From the NCBI RefSeq assembly GCF_000374365.1, contig NZ_KB894117.1:1-64000 (forward strand): a DNA stretch of 64,000 nucleotides, in the 5' to 3' direction. Under the pieces are notes generated by a model. It was not told where the DNA came from and ran no database searches. It was given only the letters and a program-made list of their open reading frames with translations. Source of the DNA: Bacteroides gallinarum DSM 18171 = JCM 13658. GTDB taxonomy: Bacteria > Bacteroidota > Bacteroidia > Bacteroidales > Bacteroidaceae. Shown piece after piece: positions 9,866 through 17,971 of the stretch (positions within the stretch are counted from its first letter, which is position 1; the number at the start of each line of letters is the position of its first letter). A program made the translations under genes and the position numbers.

Positions 9866-9896
9866 TCTCGCAATCATCTACTTAATCAATAAATCC

Positions 9897-10880
9897 ATGA
9901 AAATCAATAAAAGAAGTATAATACTATTGTTCTTGTTGTTCAGTATGGGTGTCGTGTATTTTTCGTGGGACTGCCTGAAATCGCGGATAGAAAACTCGGA
10001 ATTACAAGGTAAGGATGAGGTAATAGCCATATTGGAGGAAGAAAGTAGACGGGCAGCCGATCGCCATTCCGACACGTATCCAGATAACCGTGCCGCAAAG
10101 TTGAAACAACTGAATGACGGTAAAGTATGGCAGCAGATGAACAATCTCTTTTTCGACCGTATGCGAAATGCTCATGCCGCGTTCATCACCTGCAAAAGGG
10201 AAATACCGCTCGTACCGGAGACTGTAACCGTCATTCCCGACACGGTAGCCATCGAGCCTGAACCCACCATCGAGGCCGTGGCGGTAGTCCCCGATACCGT
10301 GACGGTCGCAGAGACCATTGTTCCAAAAGCAGAAGAATGGACGCGCCACCTGCACCTGAAAACTAATATAGCAGGTTTGAGCATGGCTATCGCCAACGTT
10401 GCTGTCGAAGTGGATTTGGCGAAACATTGGTCATTCACGCTCCCCGTGTATTACTCGGCATGGGATTATTTCAAGTCCACTATCAAGTTCCGCACGTTTG
10501 CCGTCCAGCCGGAGTTGCGCTATTGGCCGTCGGGGGACAACGGCAAATTCTTTGCCGGAGCACATTTCGGGTTGGCATACTACAATTTTACCGCCAACGG
10601 CGATTACCGTTATCAAGACCATGACAGAAATACTCCCGCTATCGGCGGTGGAGTAAGTGTCGGCTATCGGCTGCCTATCAGCAAAGATTATCGTTGGAGA
10701 GTGGAATTTTCAATTGGAGCCGGTGCATATTCGCTGTATTACGATAAATTCCACAACACCCCGAACACGAAAGACGGACTTATGGTAGAGAGCGTGAAGA
10801 AGACCTATTGGGGTATCGACCAGGTGGCGGTGTCATTCTCGTACACGTTTGATTTGAGGGAGAAAGGAGGCAAGCGATGA
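9897..10880 (+). CDS. DUF3575 family protein, fimbrial locus 1
   Basis: Start placed at the ATG at 9897 (MKINKRSII...), because the longer frame begins inside the terminator loop. The 327-residue protein has an N-terminal hydrophobic segment (about 7-24), a charged helical stretch, a Pro/Thr/Val-rich linker (about 100-150), then a DUF3575 domain (LHLKTNIAGLSMAIANVAVE to the end) with alternating strands typical of an outer membrane beta-barrel (FTLPVYYSAWDYF, FAVQPELRYWPSG, WRVEFSIGAGAYSLYY). DUF3575 genes commonly lead Bacteroidales fimbrial operons, where an assembly or anchoring role is presumed. Its 3' end overlaps the next gene by 4 nt. Confidence 0.85.
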   Translation: MKINKRSIILLFLLFSMGVVYFSWDCLKSRIENSELQGKDEVIAILEEESRRAADRHSDTYPDNRAAKLKQLNDGKVWQQMNNLFFDRMRNAHAAFITCKREIPLVPETVTVIPDTVAIEPEPTIEAVAVVPDTVTVAETIVPKAEEWTRHLHLKTNIAGLSMAIANVAVEVDLAKHWSFTLPVYYSAWDYFKSTIKFRTFAVQPELRYWPSGDNGKFFAGAHFGLAYYNFTANGDYRYQDHDRNTPAIGGGVSVGYRLPISKDYRWRVEFSIGAGAYSLYYDKFHNTPNTKDGLMVESVKKTYWGIDQVAVSFSYTFDLREKGGKR

Positions 10881-11935
10881 AAAAATTACTATACCTGATT
10901 ATATATCTGCCGTTGATATTGTTGACTGCCTGTGACGTGCACGAGTGGCCAGAATTGCCGGAGCGTATGCCTTTGCATTTGAAGTTGAGCTACGAAAAGG
11001 ACATGACTGTCTGGGAACATTTGCACGACGGGACGGACGTAATTGAACAGGGGCTGAGTGAAATATATGATAATTGTCGTGAATATGGTAAAATACGCTA
11101 TATCATACGTGCCTATCCCATGTCGGGGCAACAGCGCACGGTGCAGGAGCATACCCAGGAGTTCGTATTTACAAAAGACATCGGAGAAGGTTACGAACAT
11201 GACGTGACACTTGAATTGACACCGGGCAACTACAACATCATGGTATGGTCGGATTTGGTAGAAAGCGACGACAAAACTCCATATCATGATGCCAGCGACT
11301 TTGCCGCAATTAGCTTACAGGGCGACCATGAGGGCTGTAATGACTATCGTGATGCCTTCCGTGGTACCGGCAATATATCGTTGACGGCAAATGTTTCGGA
11401 ACGAGTTGCCCCCACGCTTGAAATCACCATGCAACGCCCGCTTGCCAAATTCGAGATCGTCACGAACGATTTGGCAGAATTTATTGAAAAACAAACGCTG
11501 AGTATGGCCTCCCAGACCAACGGGACAAAACTTGCACCCAAAGAAGAACCGGCTACAAAAGTCCTTTTTGAAGATTGCAAAGTCGTGTTCTATTATATCG
11601 GGTTCGTGCCCGACACTTACAGTATGTTCACAGACAAACCGGTGAACTCCTCCACGGGGATAATGTTCCAATCTTCTTTGGAAAGGCTGACTACCGAAGA
11701 GGGTACATTGGGATTTGATTATGTATTCGTAAACGGCAAAGCGTCGGCGGTAACGGTACAGATCGGTATTTACGATAACGCAGGTACACAGCTTTCCCTG
11801 ACAGGGCCGATAGAAGTGCCGCTTCAAAGGAGTCATCATACCGTTCTGCGTGGCAGGTTTCTGATGTCGGAGGCTTCGAGCAGTGTAACCATTGATCCCG
11901 GTTTCGACGGAGACCACAACTTGATTTTCCCTTGA
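10877..11935 (+). CDS. Fimbrial lipoprotein, FimB/Mfa2-like
   Basis: A 352-residue lipoprotein (signal MKKLLYLIIYLPLILLTAC, lipobox LLTAC). The body resembles the DUF5119/DUF6562 group of FimB/Mfa2-type fimbrial proteins: an N-terminal beta-domain with LTPGNYNIMVWSDLV (about 113-127), the characteristic MQRPLAKFEIVTNDL segment (about 184-198) and a C-terminal YVFVNGKASAVTVQIGIYDN plus VLRGRFLM motif. In type V pili these proteins anchor or terminate the fibre. It overlaps the DUF3575 gene by 4 nt and is followed 76 nt later by the large fimbrillin, so it is the middle gene of a three-gene operon. Confidence 0.85.
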   Translation: MKKLLYLIIYLPLILLTACDVHEWPELPERMPLHLKLSYEKDMTVWEHLHDGTDVIEQGLSEIYDNCREYGKIRYIIRAYPMSGQQRTVQEHTQEFVFTKDIGEGYEHDVTLELTPGNYNIMVWSDLVESDDKTPYHDASDFAAISLQGDHEGCNDYRDAFRGTGNISLTANVSERVAPTLEITMQRPLAKFEIVTNDLAEFIEKQTLSMASQTNGTKLAPKEEPATKVLFEDCKVVFYYIGFVPDTYSMFTDKPVNSSTGIMFQSSLERLTTEEGTLGFDYVFVNGKASAVTVQIGIYDNAGTQLSLTGPIEVPLQRSHHTVLRGRFLMSEASSSVTIDPGFDGDHNLIFP

Positions 11936-12011
11936 ATTGAATTTAGAGGTAGAAATGGATTGAAAAACAATTAAATAAACCTTTTTTGTTTAACAATAAA
12001 CAGTTGAAAAA

Positions 12012-14261
12012 ATGAACAGACATTTATTTTTTGGTGTGTTTGCGGCAGTCGGTATGCTACTGGCAACATCATGTTCGAAAGACGAACTGGGAACAAACCA
12101 ATCGGGTGGTAATGAAGCGCGAATGACATTCGCAATCGGTCTTGAAAACGGTATAGATGTTCGCACCCGTGCCATCAGCGACGGTACAAGTGCGGACAAA
12201 TTGGTGTATGCTGTTTACAACGAATCCGGCGAACTGATTGAGGGGCTTACCGGTTTCACTGACGGGCAGGTAACAAAGGAGAACGCATTCAGCAGTGGCA
12301 GTCTGACAGAGAACGTGACGCTCACTTTGGCCAAGGGACAGACTTACACGGTAGCATTTTGGGCGCAAGATGCAGATTGCAAGGCTTATAATACGAGTGA
12401 TTTGACAAATATCACGGTAGACTATACCGGAACGAATAACGACGAGACGCGCGATGCGTTTTTCAAGGCTGAGACGTTTACAGTTACAGGGGATGAAACC
12501 ATCAATGTAACGTTGAAACGTCCTTTTGCCCAGATTAATGTAGGCGTCACGCAGAACGATTGGGATGCTGCCGTTGCCTCTGGTATTGAAGTCAAGCAAT
12601 CCAAGGTTGTTATCAAGAATGTTGCAACTACGATCAACCTGCTGACGGGAGCGACAAGCGGTTCACAGGAAATTACATACGCCCTTAATGCAATCCCCGA
12701 AGAAGAATTGAAGGTTGATACAGACAATGACGGTGAGAAAGAAACCTACAAATGGCTTTCCATGAGTTATATTCTGGTGGCCGACGAGAGTGGGGACGGT
12801 ACAAGCCCGGCCACTTTGGAAAGCCTGGAATTCACCTTCAAACCCGAAACAGGAAACGAAATTGTTTTCAGTGAAGGTTTGAATAGCGTTCCTGTACAAC
12901 GGAACTGGAGAACAAATATTCTCGGCCAGATATTGAGCAGTGATGTTCAATTCAATATAATGATTGATCCTGCCTATGATGACGATAACAACTTTTTCCT
13001 TGCGGGCGATGCCGAAACCTTGCGCCAAGTAGCAAAAACTGGCGGCTCTGTTACGCTGACAGAAAATGTGACTTTGGAACAGCCGCTTGTCGTGTCTGAT
13101 GGAGTGTCGATGGAAATTAACCTCAATGGAAAAAACATCAGTAATGAAACTGGGATATGGAATGATGATAATTCACAGTGGTCGCTTATCGAAGTCAAGG
13201 GCGATCTTGTTATCAAAGGGAACGGTACATTGCAGGCTAAAGAAAACGATTGTTATGCCGTGGATGTGAAAGATGGCGGAAAGGTGATTATCGAGGGTGG
13301 AAATTATGTAGGGAATATTTCAGCGGTCTATGTCCATACGGGGACGGCAGAAATCAATGGCGGAACTTTCAGCATACAACAGACAGCTTCCGCTGGCAGT
13401 GAATATGCATTTGTTATCAATCTCTTCGATAAAAATCGTGAGAATGGCACGGCTTCTGCTGTAGTAAGGGGTGGAACATTCATTAACTTCAATCCTGCCG
13501 ACTGTGCTGCCGAAGGTGAACATACCAACTTCGTGGCTAACGGTTATTCTTCGGTAAAAGTCAGCAACGATCCGGAGACCTATGAGGTCGTGAAAGGTGT
13601 AGCGGTAAGTTCCGTTGAGAATATTTCTGATGCCATTACCCAAGCCCTGCAAACCGAAACGAAGACCATTTATACCACTGCACCTCTTACCTTCTCGAAA
13701 GATACTAATATAGATGGACAAGGCGTTGCTATTGAGGGTTCTCCGGTGTATTTCAATGGGAATGCAACGGTTAAGAATATGGTATTTGCCAATGGTAACA
13801 ATGACCAAGGAAAAGGTTCAGCAGTTTATGTAACTGCCGGAACGAGCAAGAAGATTACATTCGAGGGTTGCACGTTCACAAATGCCGAATGGGATGCTAT
13901 CCAGTTGACGGATAAAGATATCGAATCGGTCACCATCAAGGATTGCACGTTCAAAAATACGGTTAAAGGCAATCGTTACATTCATCTCGAATTGAGAAAC
14001 GGCGATCAGTACGCTGAAAATGCTTCTGCTAAATTGACTATAAGCGGGTGTACTTTTGAGAATATAACAAAAGATTATTGTTATGATTCAGCTATCACAA
14101 TTACCGGGTTCAAATTCACAAACATGACCCTTACAAATAATACAGTAAAAGGTGCTGTTCCCGAAACGTTGAATAGCGATGTTATCTGGATATGTGACGG
14201 AAATAATTTCGGCAGCCTAATGTCTACAGATGATATTAGTAAGGCGTTTACTGTAAAGTAA
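12012..14261 (+). CDS. Large fimbrillin-like lipoprotein with beta-helix
   Basis: A 749-residue lipoprotein (lipobox LATSC at about 18-22). Residues about 30-330 are a fimbrillin-like domain of the DUF6562 type, with the LKRPFAQINVGV segment and YDDDNNFFLAGD at its end. After it, residues about 335-745 form a parallel beta-helix: repeated strands such as VIIEGGNYVGNISAVYVHTG, AEINGGTFSIQQ, ITFEGCTFTNAEWDAIQLTD and VTIKDCTFKNTVKGNRYIHL recur at about 20-25 residues. Arg55 in VRTRAI matches the Arg processing site of type V pilins. I infer a tip or surface adhesin. The beta-helix could bind or cleave glycans; no catalytic motif is evident. A terminator follows. Confidence 0.8.
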   Translation: MNRHLFFGVFAAVGMLLATSCSKDELGTNQSGGNEARMTFAIGLENGIDVRTRAISDGTSADKLVYAVYNESGELIEGLTGFTDGQVTKENAFSSGSLTENVTLTLAKGQTYTVAFWAQDADCKAYNTSDLTNITVDYTGTNNDETRDAFFKAETFTVTGDETINVTLKRPFAQINVGVTQNDWDAAVASGIEVKQSKVVIKNVATTINLLTGATSGSQEITYALNAIPEEELKVDTDNDGEKETYKWLSMSYILVADESGDGTSPATLESLEFTFKPETGNEIVFSEGLNSVPVQRNWRTNILGQILSSDVQFNIMIDPAYDDDNNFFLAGDAETLRQVAKTGGSVTLTENVTLEQPLVVSDGVSMEINLNGKNISNETGIWNDDNSQWSLIEVKGDLVIKGNGTLQAKENDCYAVDVKDGGKVIIEGGNYVGNISAVYVHTGTAEINGGTFSIQQTASAGSEYAFVINLFDKNRENGTASAVVRGGTFINFNPADCAAEGEHTNFVANGYSSVKVSNDPETYEVVKGVAVSSVENISDAITQALQTETKTIYTTAPLTFSKDTNIDGQGVAIEGSPVYFNGNATVKNMVFANGNNDQGKGSAVYVTAGTSKKITFEGCTFTNAEWDAIQLTDKDIESVTIKDCTFKNTVKGNRYIHLELRNGDQYAENASAKLTISGCTFENITKDYCYDSAITITGFKFTNMTLTNNTVKGAVPETLNSDVIWICDGNNFGSLMSTDDISKAFTVK

Positions 14262-14771
14262 TATTACAGTTAAACTGAATTAGAAAATATAAATCAGAAA
14301 GTGGCGATCATAAACAATATGGTCGCCATTTTTTGTTATTCTATTATTCAACGTGTTCTGACAGCGACCGTATCCGGCTGTTTTTCTTATTACGACATTA
14401 TCGTAAGCAATGAAACAGACGGTTGCGATAGTAAACAGCCAGATGCAGAGCAGACATATCCACATGAACAGGCAGCCATGACGGGAACGGTACGCCCACT
14501 GTATGCAATATAAAGGTATATCTTTACATACGATACCAGAACTTCCCGAAGTCTCTTTAGACGAACCGGAAATACCTTTTCCCCTCTGTTTCCGACCGAA
14601 GACATAGTCCTTCAGCAATAAAACTGCAAAACTGCCTCTTGAAATTCTAATCCTACAGCAACACACCCAGACCGACCAAGGCATGAGTAACTTTGCCGGC
14701 TTTTGATCGAGCTGGTGCAGAGCATGATGTGCCGTAACCAAACACGATGTTTGGAACTTTCGTCAGCCCGA
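14262..14771. other. Non-coding or decayed region after fimbrial operon 1
   Basis: After the terminator I see no convincing gene. Overlapping minus-strand frames here contain a hydrophobic stretch (LFMWICLLCIWLFTIATVCF) but have cysteine-rich, low-coherence sequence, and two frames compete over the same bases. It reads as debris of a former gene. Confidence 0.5.
14302..14335 (+). terminator. Terminator of fimbrial operon 1
   Basis: Eight-base-pair stem with one G-T pair (TGGCGATC with GGTCGCCA), 11-nt loop, followed by TTTTTTG. It lies 40 nt after the fimbrillin stop codon. Confidence 0.8.
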
Positions 14772-15296
14772 TTACAACAAAGTAGGCAACCGCCAGTCGC
14801 GGTACACGCACTTTTGGCCCTTGGAATCAATGAACACTTCGACGTAGTGGTCAGCATACCCGTGCAGCCAATCTTTGTTTTGTTCGAACCATTCGGGAAC
14901 AACATAGTCGGATGCTTGACCACTTGGAAGGAAGTATGATAGCACGCCACTTGTGATAGCTCCGAGTTGCGAGTTGCTCATGAACGAGAGCGACACCACT
15001 TTGGCGTTGTCCTCCCCACCCATCGTATGCCCATTTGCATCGAGTTTGGGGCGACCTATCACGTATTCATCCGAGGTGGAGGTTATCTGTATGTGGTACA
15101 TACGGTGATCTTTCCGCGGCTCGTTGCGAAAACCTTGCAACCTTTGTTTGTCGTTATCGTAATAATATGAATAAATTAGCTTGTCTTCTTCGTTACAATA
15201 CCTGGACGTGAATTGATTGTTGTCATCACTTTCATGTATTCCCTTATTGGGAATCCCCGAGGAACGATAGTATATTATGAATTTAAATTCAAACAT
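14772..15296 (-). CDS. Hypothetical protein, possibly lacking its N-terminus
   Basis: A 174-residue frame with protein-like composition from about residue 15 on (FTSRYCNEEDKLIYSYYYDN, EDNAKVVSLSFMSNSQLGAI, ending VFIDSKGQKCVYRDWRLPTLL). I do not recognise the family. The first residues (MFEFKFIIYYRSSG) do not look like a natural N-terminus, and the start lies within the start of a divergent frame, so the true 5' end may be lost. No signal peptide is visible. It sits in a debris-rich stretch between a fimbrial operon and the sialic acid locus. Confidence 0.5.
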   Translation of the reverse strand: MFEFKFIIYYRSSGIPNKGIHESDDNNQFTSRYCNEEDKLIYSYYYDNDKQRLQGFRNEPRKDHRMYHIQITSTSDEYVIGRPKLDANGHTMGGEDNAKVVSLSFMSNSQLGAITSGVLSYFLPSGQASDYVVPEWFEQNKDWLHGYADHYVEVFIDSKGQKCVYRDWRLPTLL

Positions 15297-15297
15297 T

Positions 15298-15450
15298 ATG
15301 ACAGATATAGATTTCACAAGAAAACTTGACGAATATAAAAATAAATCAGACGAAGAAGAAATCTTGCAGTTTCTCTCAGATTTCTGGAGTATTAAGCCTG
15401 ATAGTAATGGTGTGTTCACTTTGGTAGCAAAGTACCAAAAGGCGAAAACA
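15298..15450 (+). pseudogene. N-terminal fragment of a hypothetical gene
   Basis: From the ATG at 15298 the frame is protein-like for about 50 residues (TDIDFTRKLDEYKNKSDEEE, FLSDFWSIKPDSNGVFTLVA) and then turns into sequence without coding character, running on through a GC-rich imperfect hairpin (about 15466-15530) to a stop at 15628-15630. I read it as the 5' part of a gene cut by a rearrangement near 15450. An alternative ATG lies at 15277. The end given is where coding character is lost, not a stop codon. Confidence 0.45.
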
Positions 15451-15562
15451 AGATTGTTTCATACTTTTAAACTCATCGGTTGGGGAACGGCCAGCACAAA
15501 GGGCGAGGCCGCCCGTCCCGACGAGTGTAAAAATTCAGTAAGCCGATGTAGCGAATCTGTTG

Positions 15563-16768
15563 TTATAGTACGGAGAGAGGTGTTAGTATACCTAAAAAAT
15601 TATCTCTTGCTAATAAACATGCTCCAATGACTCCTGCTTTGTCTTTCAAATCTGAAATAATAATATTAACATCCTTGTTCACTAAGTTAAGGGTGTATTT
15701 TTTCACTGATGTTTTAAGTGGTTGTAAAAGATAATCATTAGCTTTTGATAATTCTCCCCCAACAATTATAAGCTCCGGATTTAGTAAGTTTATTATATTA
15801 GCTAGCTGCTTTCCTAATTTTCGTCCTATATCCTCTATCAAATCCAGGCATAACGGATCTTCATCATTATTTATTGCCGAAATGATATCATTTAATGTAA
15901 TTGTCTCGAATTTTGATAATATAGAGCTTTTTCCTGATTTAATTTCTTCAATAAATCTTCTATATAATGCGGCACCGGATATTTCTGTTTCAAGGCACCC
16001 TTTTTTACCACAGTGGCAAAGAATTTCATTGTTATAGATTTGAAAATGCCCGAATTCTCCTGAAAAACCGGATTTTCCGGTAATAATTGTACCGTTAATC
16101 ACAAAGGCCATCCCTATTCCCCAACTAATATTAACATATGATACGTTATTGTATTTGTTCATATTCCTTCTATATAGTTCTCCGTACAGCATGGCTCTTG
16201 TGTCATTTTCTATTGATACAGGATGACCTAATTTATCTTCAAGGACTTCACGTAATGAATCCTCAAGAAAGGAAAACAGGCTATAACTTCTCCCTTCAAA
16301 TGGATTTACTCTACCAGAGATATTGAGATTGATTCCTAACAAACGGGTTGTATTGATGTTTGTTTTCTGGATGAAATTTTTTATATGCCAGCATAACTTA
16401 ATTAGAGAATCGTTTGTGTTTCGTACGGGGTAATCTATGATTTCCTCCTGTAATATTTCTCCACAAAAATCCGATAATCCAATATTTATATTGTCTCTTT
16501 TTATATTAACCCCAATGAAAAAACCGGCTTGAGGATTTAAGGTGTACATTACCGGAGGTCTCCCTTCCGCTTTTTCCAGTTTACCTAAACTTATTATATA
16601 TAGTTCTTCTTGTAGTTTGTTGATAATTTTAGTTGCAGTAGGAAGACTTATATCCAGATCCTTGGCTATCTGCGGTATGGTTATTGTTTTTTCTGAGACT
16701 AAATGGACAAGCACATCCCTTAATGTCTCTTTTCTGCATTTTATATTAATTTTATTTAGCTTATCCAT
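15563..16768 (-). CDS. ROK family transcriptional regulator of the sialic acid locus
   Basis: A cytoplasmic ROK-family repressor-like protein of 401 residues from the ATG at 16766-16768. This start is chosen because the longer frame (to 16792) begins inside a -7 box. Residues about 1-65 form a winged helix (VLVHLVSEKTITIPQIAKDL then ISLPTATKIINKLQEE). The ROK domain follows, with ENDTRAMLYGE and EFGHFQIYNN sugar-contact segments and the zinc motif CHCGKKGCLE. The kinase phosphate-binding DxGGT is replaced (GVNIKRDNINI), so it is a regulator rather than a sugar kinase. It is divergent from nanL and probably senses an amino sugar such as ManNAc or a phosphate derivative. Confidence 0.88.
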   Translation of the reverse strand: MDKLNKINIKCRKETLRDVLVHLVSEKTITIPQIAKDLDISLPTATKIINKLQEELYIISLGKLEKAEGRPPVMYTLNPQAGFFIGVNIKRDNINIGLSDFCGEILQEEIIDYPVRNTNDSLIKLCWHIKNFIQKTNINTTRLLGINLNISGRVNPFEGRSYSLFSFLEDSLREVLEDKLGHPVSIENDTRAMLYGELYRRNMNKYNNVSYVNISWGIGMAFVINGTIITGKSGFSGEFGHFQIYNNEILCHCGKKGCLETEISGAALYRRFIEEIKSGKSSILSKFETITLNDIISAINNDEDPLCLDLIEDIGRKLGKQLANIINLLNPELIIVGGELSKANDYLLQPLKTSVKKYTLNLVNKDVNIIISDLKDKAGVIGACLLARDNFLGILTPLSVL

Positions 16769-16789
16769 AAAAAATGTATTTGTTGAATG

Positions 16790-16797
16790 CAAAGATA
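16790..16797 (-). promoter_or_regulatory. -7 box of the ROK regulator gene
   Basis: On the minus strand TATCTTTG matches TAnnTTTG exactly. Transcription would start near 16783, leaving a leader of about 15 nt before the ATG at 16768. Confidence 0.65.
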
Positions 16798-16835
16798 TAT
16801 ATTATATAATAAATACAATCATAGAATAGCAAATA

Positions 16836-16862
16836 TTACATTATTTAGTTATAATAATGTAA
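16836..16862. promoter_or_regulatory. Candidate operator between ROK regulator and nanL
   Basis: Perfect inverted repeat with 10-bp arms (16836-16845 with 16853-16862) and a 7-nt spacer in the divergent promoter region. Size and position fit a dimeric winged-helix regulator; the link to the ROK protein is inference. Confidence 0.45.
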
Positions 16863-16988
16863 ATAGTTTAATTAATATATTTATTAAATAAACGGTATTT
16901 CGCTATTTTTTATGTTATATATCATATTTTCCCTATTTAAAAAAAATAAATGCAACATCGTTGATAAAACACAATAAAGTTTTTTGGT

Positions 16989-17016
16989 CACTTTTGTTTA
17001 ATCCTTCACTTTTGTT
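16989..17016 (+). repeat. Direct repeat upstream of nanL
   Basis: CACTTTTGTT occurs at 16989-16998 and 17007-17016, an 18-bp period, ending 24 nt before the nanL start. It may be a regulator site or overlap the promoter; no exact TAnnTTTG box is present. Confidence 0.4.
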
Positions 17017-17040
17017 CCGTAATCATAAATAAAAAATGAT

Positions 17041-17958
17041 ATGGAAAAAATTGTTGGATTAATTGATGCGCCTTTTACTCCGTTTTACGAAAATGGAGAG
17101 GTAAATTACGAGCCGATTGAGGTTTATGCAAAAATGTTACAGAAGAACGGCCTTCGGGGAGTGTTCATTAACGGTTCTTCCGGCGAAGGGTATATGCTTA
17201 CGGAAGAAGAACGTATGAAACTTGCCGAGCGTTGGGTTTCCGTAGCACCGGCGGATTTTAAGGTTATTGTCCACGTGGGCAGTTGTTGTGTCAAAGCGAG
17301 CCGTATGCTGGCAGAGCATGCGCAGAAGATTGGAGCCACAGCTATCGGGGCAATGGCACCTCCGTTCCCCAAAATCGGCCGTGTGGAAGAATTGGTGAAA
17401 TACATCGAAGAGATTGCGGCAGGTGCTCCTGAGCTTCCTTTCTATTACTATCACATCCCCGCCTTCAATGGCGCTTTCCTGCCTATGGTCAAATTATTGG
17501 AAGCGGTCGACGGTCGGATACCCAATTTTGCCGGTATCAAATATACTTTTGAGAGTATGTATGAGTATAACCAGTGCCGACTTTATAAAGACGGCAAGTA
17601 TGATATGCTTCACGGACAGGACGAAACGATTTTGCCTTGTCTTGCCATGGGTGGCGCACGAGGAGGAATTGGCGGTACTACCAATTACAATGGTAAAGAA
17701 TTGGTTGGAATCATCGACGCTTGGAATGCAGGAGAACTTGAACTGGCACGTGAACGCCAGAACTTCTCACAGGAGGTCATCAATGTTATTTGCCGTTTCC
17801 GCGGGAATATCGTAGGTGGTAAACGTATAATGAAACTCATCGGACTCGATTTAGGCAAGAACCGGACTCCTTTCCAGAATATGACGGACGAAGAGGAAAA
17901 ACGAATGAAAGCAGAACTCGAAGCTATCCATTTTTTTGAACGTTGCAACAAATTCTAA
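17041..17958 (+). CDS. nanL: N-acetylneuraminate lyase
   Basis: A 305-residue cytoplasmic class I aldolase of the DHDPS/NAL family that cleaves N-acetylneuraminate into N-acetylmannosamine and pyruvate. The pyruvate-carboxylate loop GSSGEGYMLT (46-55), Tyr137 in YYYHIP and the Schiff-base Lys167 in FAGIKYTFE are present and correspond to Tyr137 and Lys165 of the E. coli enzyme. Length is normal. It is followed 13 nt later by the epimerase gene, giving the nanL-nanE order of Bacteroides sialic acid operons. It starts a long plus-strand transcript running to about 32.2 kb. Confidence 0.93.
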   Translation: MEKIVGLIDAPFTPFYENGEVNYEPIEVYAKMLQKNGLRGVFINGSSGEGYMLTEEERMKLAERWVSVAPADFKVIVHVGSCCVKASRMLAEHAQKIGATAIGAMAPPFPKIGRVEELVKYIEEIAAGAPELPFYYYHIPAFNGAFLPMVKLLEAVDGRIPNFAGIKYTFESMYEYNQCRLYKDGKYDMLHGQDETILPCLAMGGARGGIGGTTNYNGKELVGIIDAWNAGELELARERQNFSQEVINVICRFRGNIVGGKRIMKLIGLDLGKNRTPFQNMTDEEEKRMKAELEAIHFFERCNKF

Positions 17959-17971
17959 AACCTGATGAACA

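Larger units (their letters stand above)
9260..9896. other. Gene-poor region with a 35-codon frame and a structured transcript
   Basis: The first 230 bases hold only a 35-codon lysine/arginine-rich open frame at 9356-9463 with no family resemblance, which I do not call. The rest contains a promoter, a strongly folded RNA and a terminator, described separately. Confidence 0.55.

Noticed and set aside
14280..14741. Minus-strand 153-codon frame
   Set aside because: It runs through the fimbrial terminator, is Cys-rich and competes with another frame; treated as debris.
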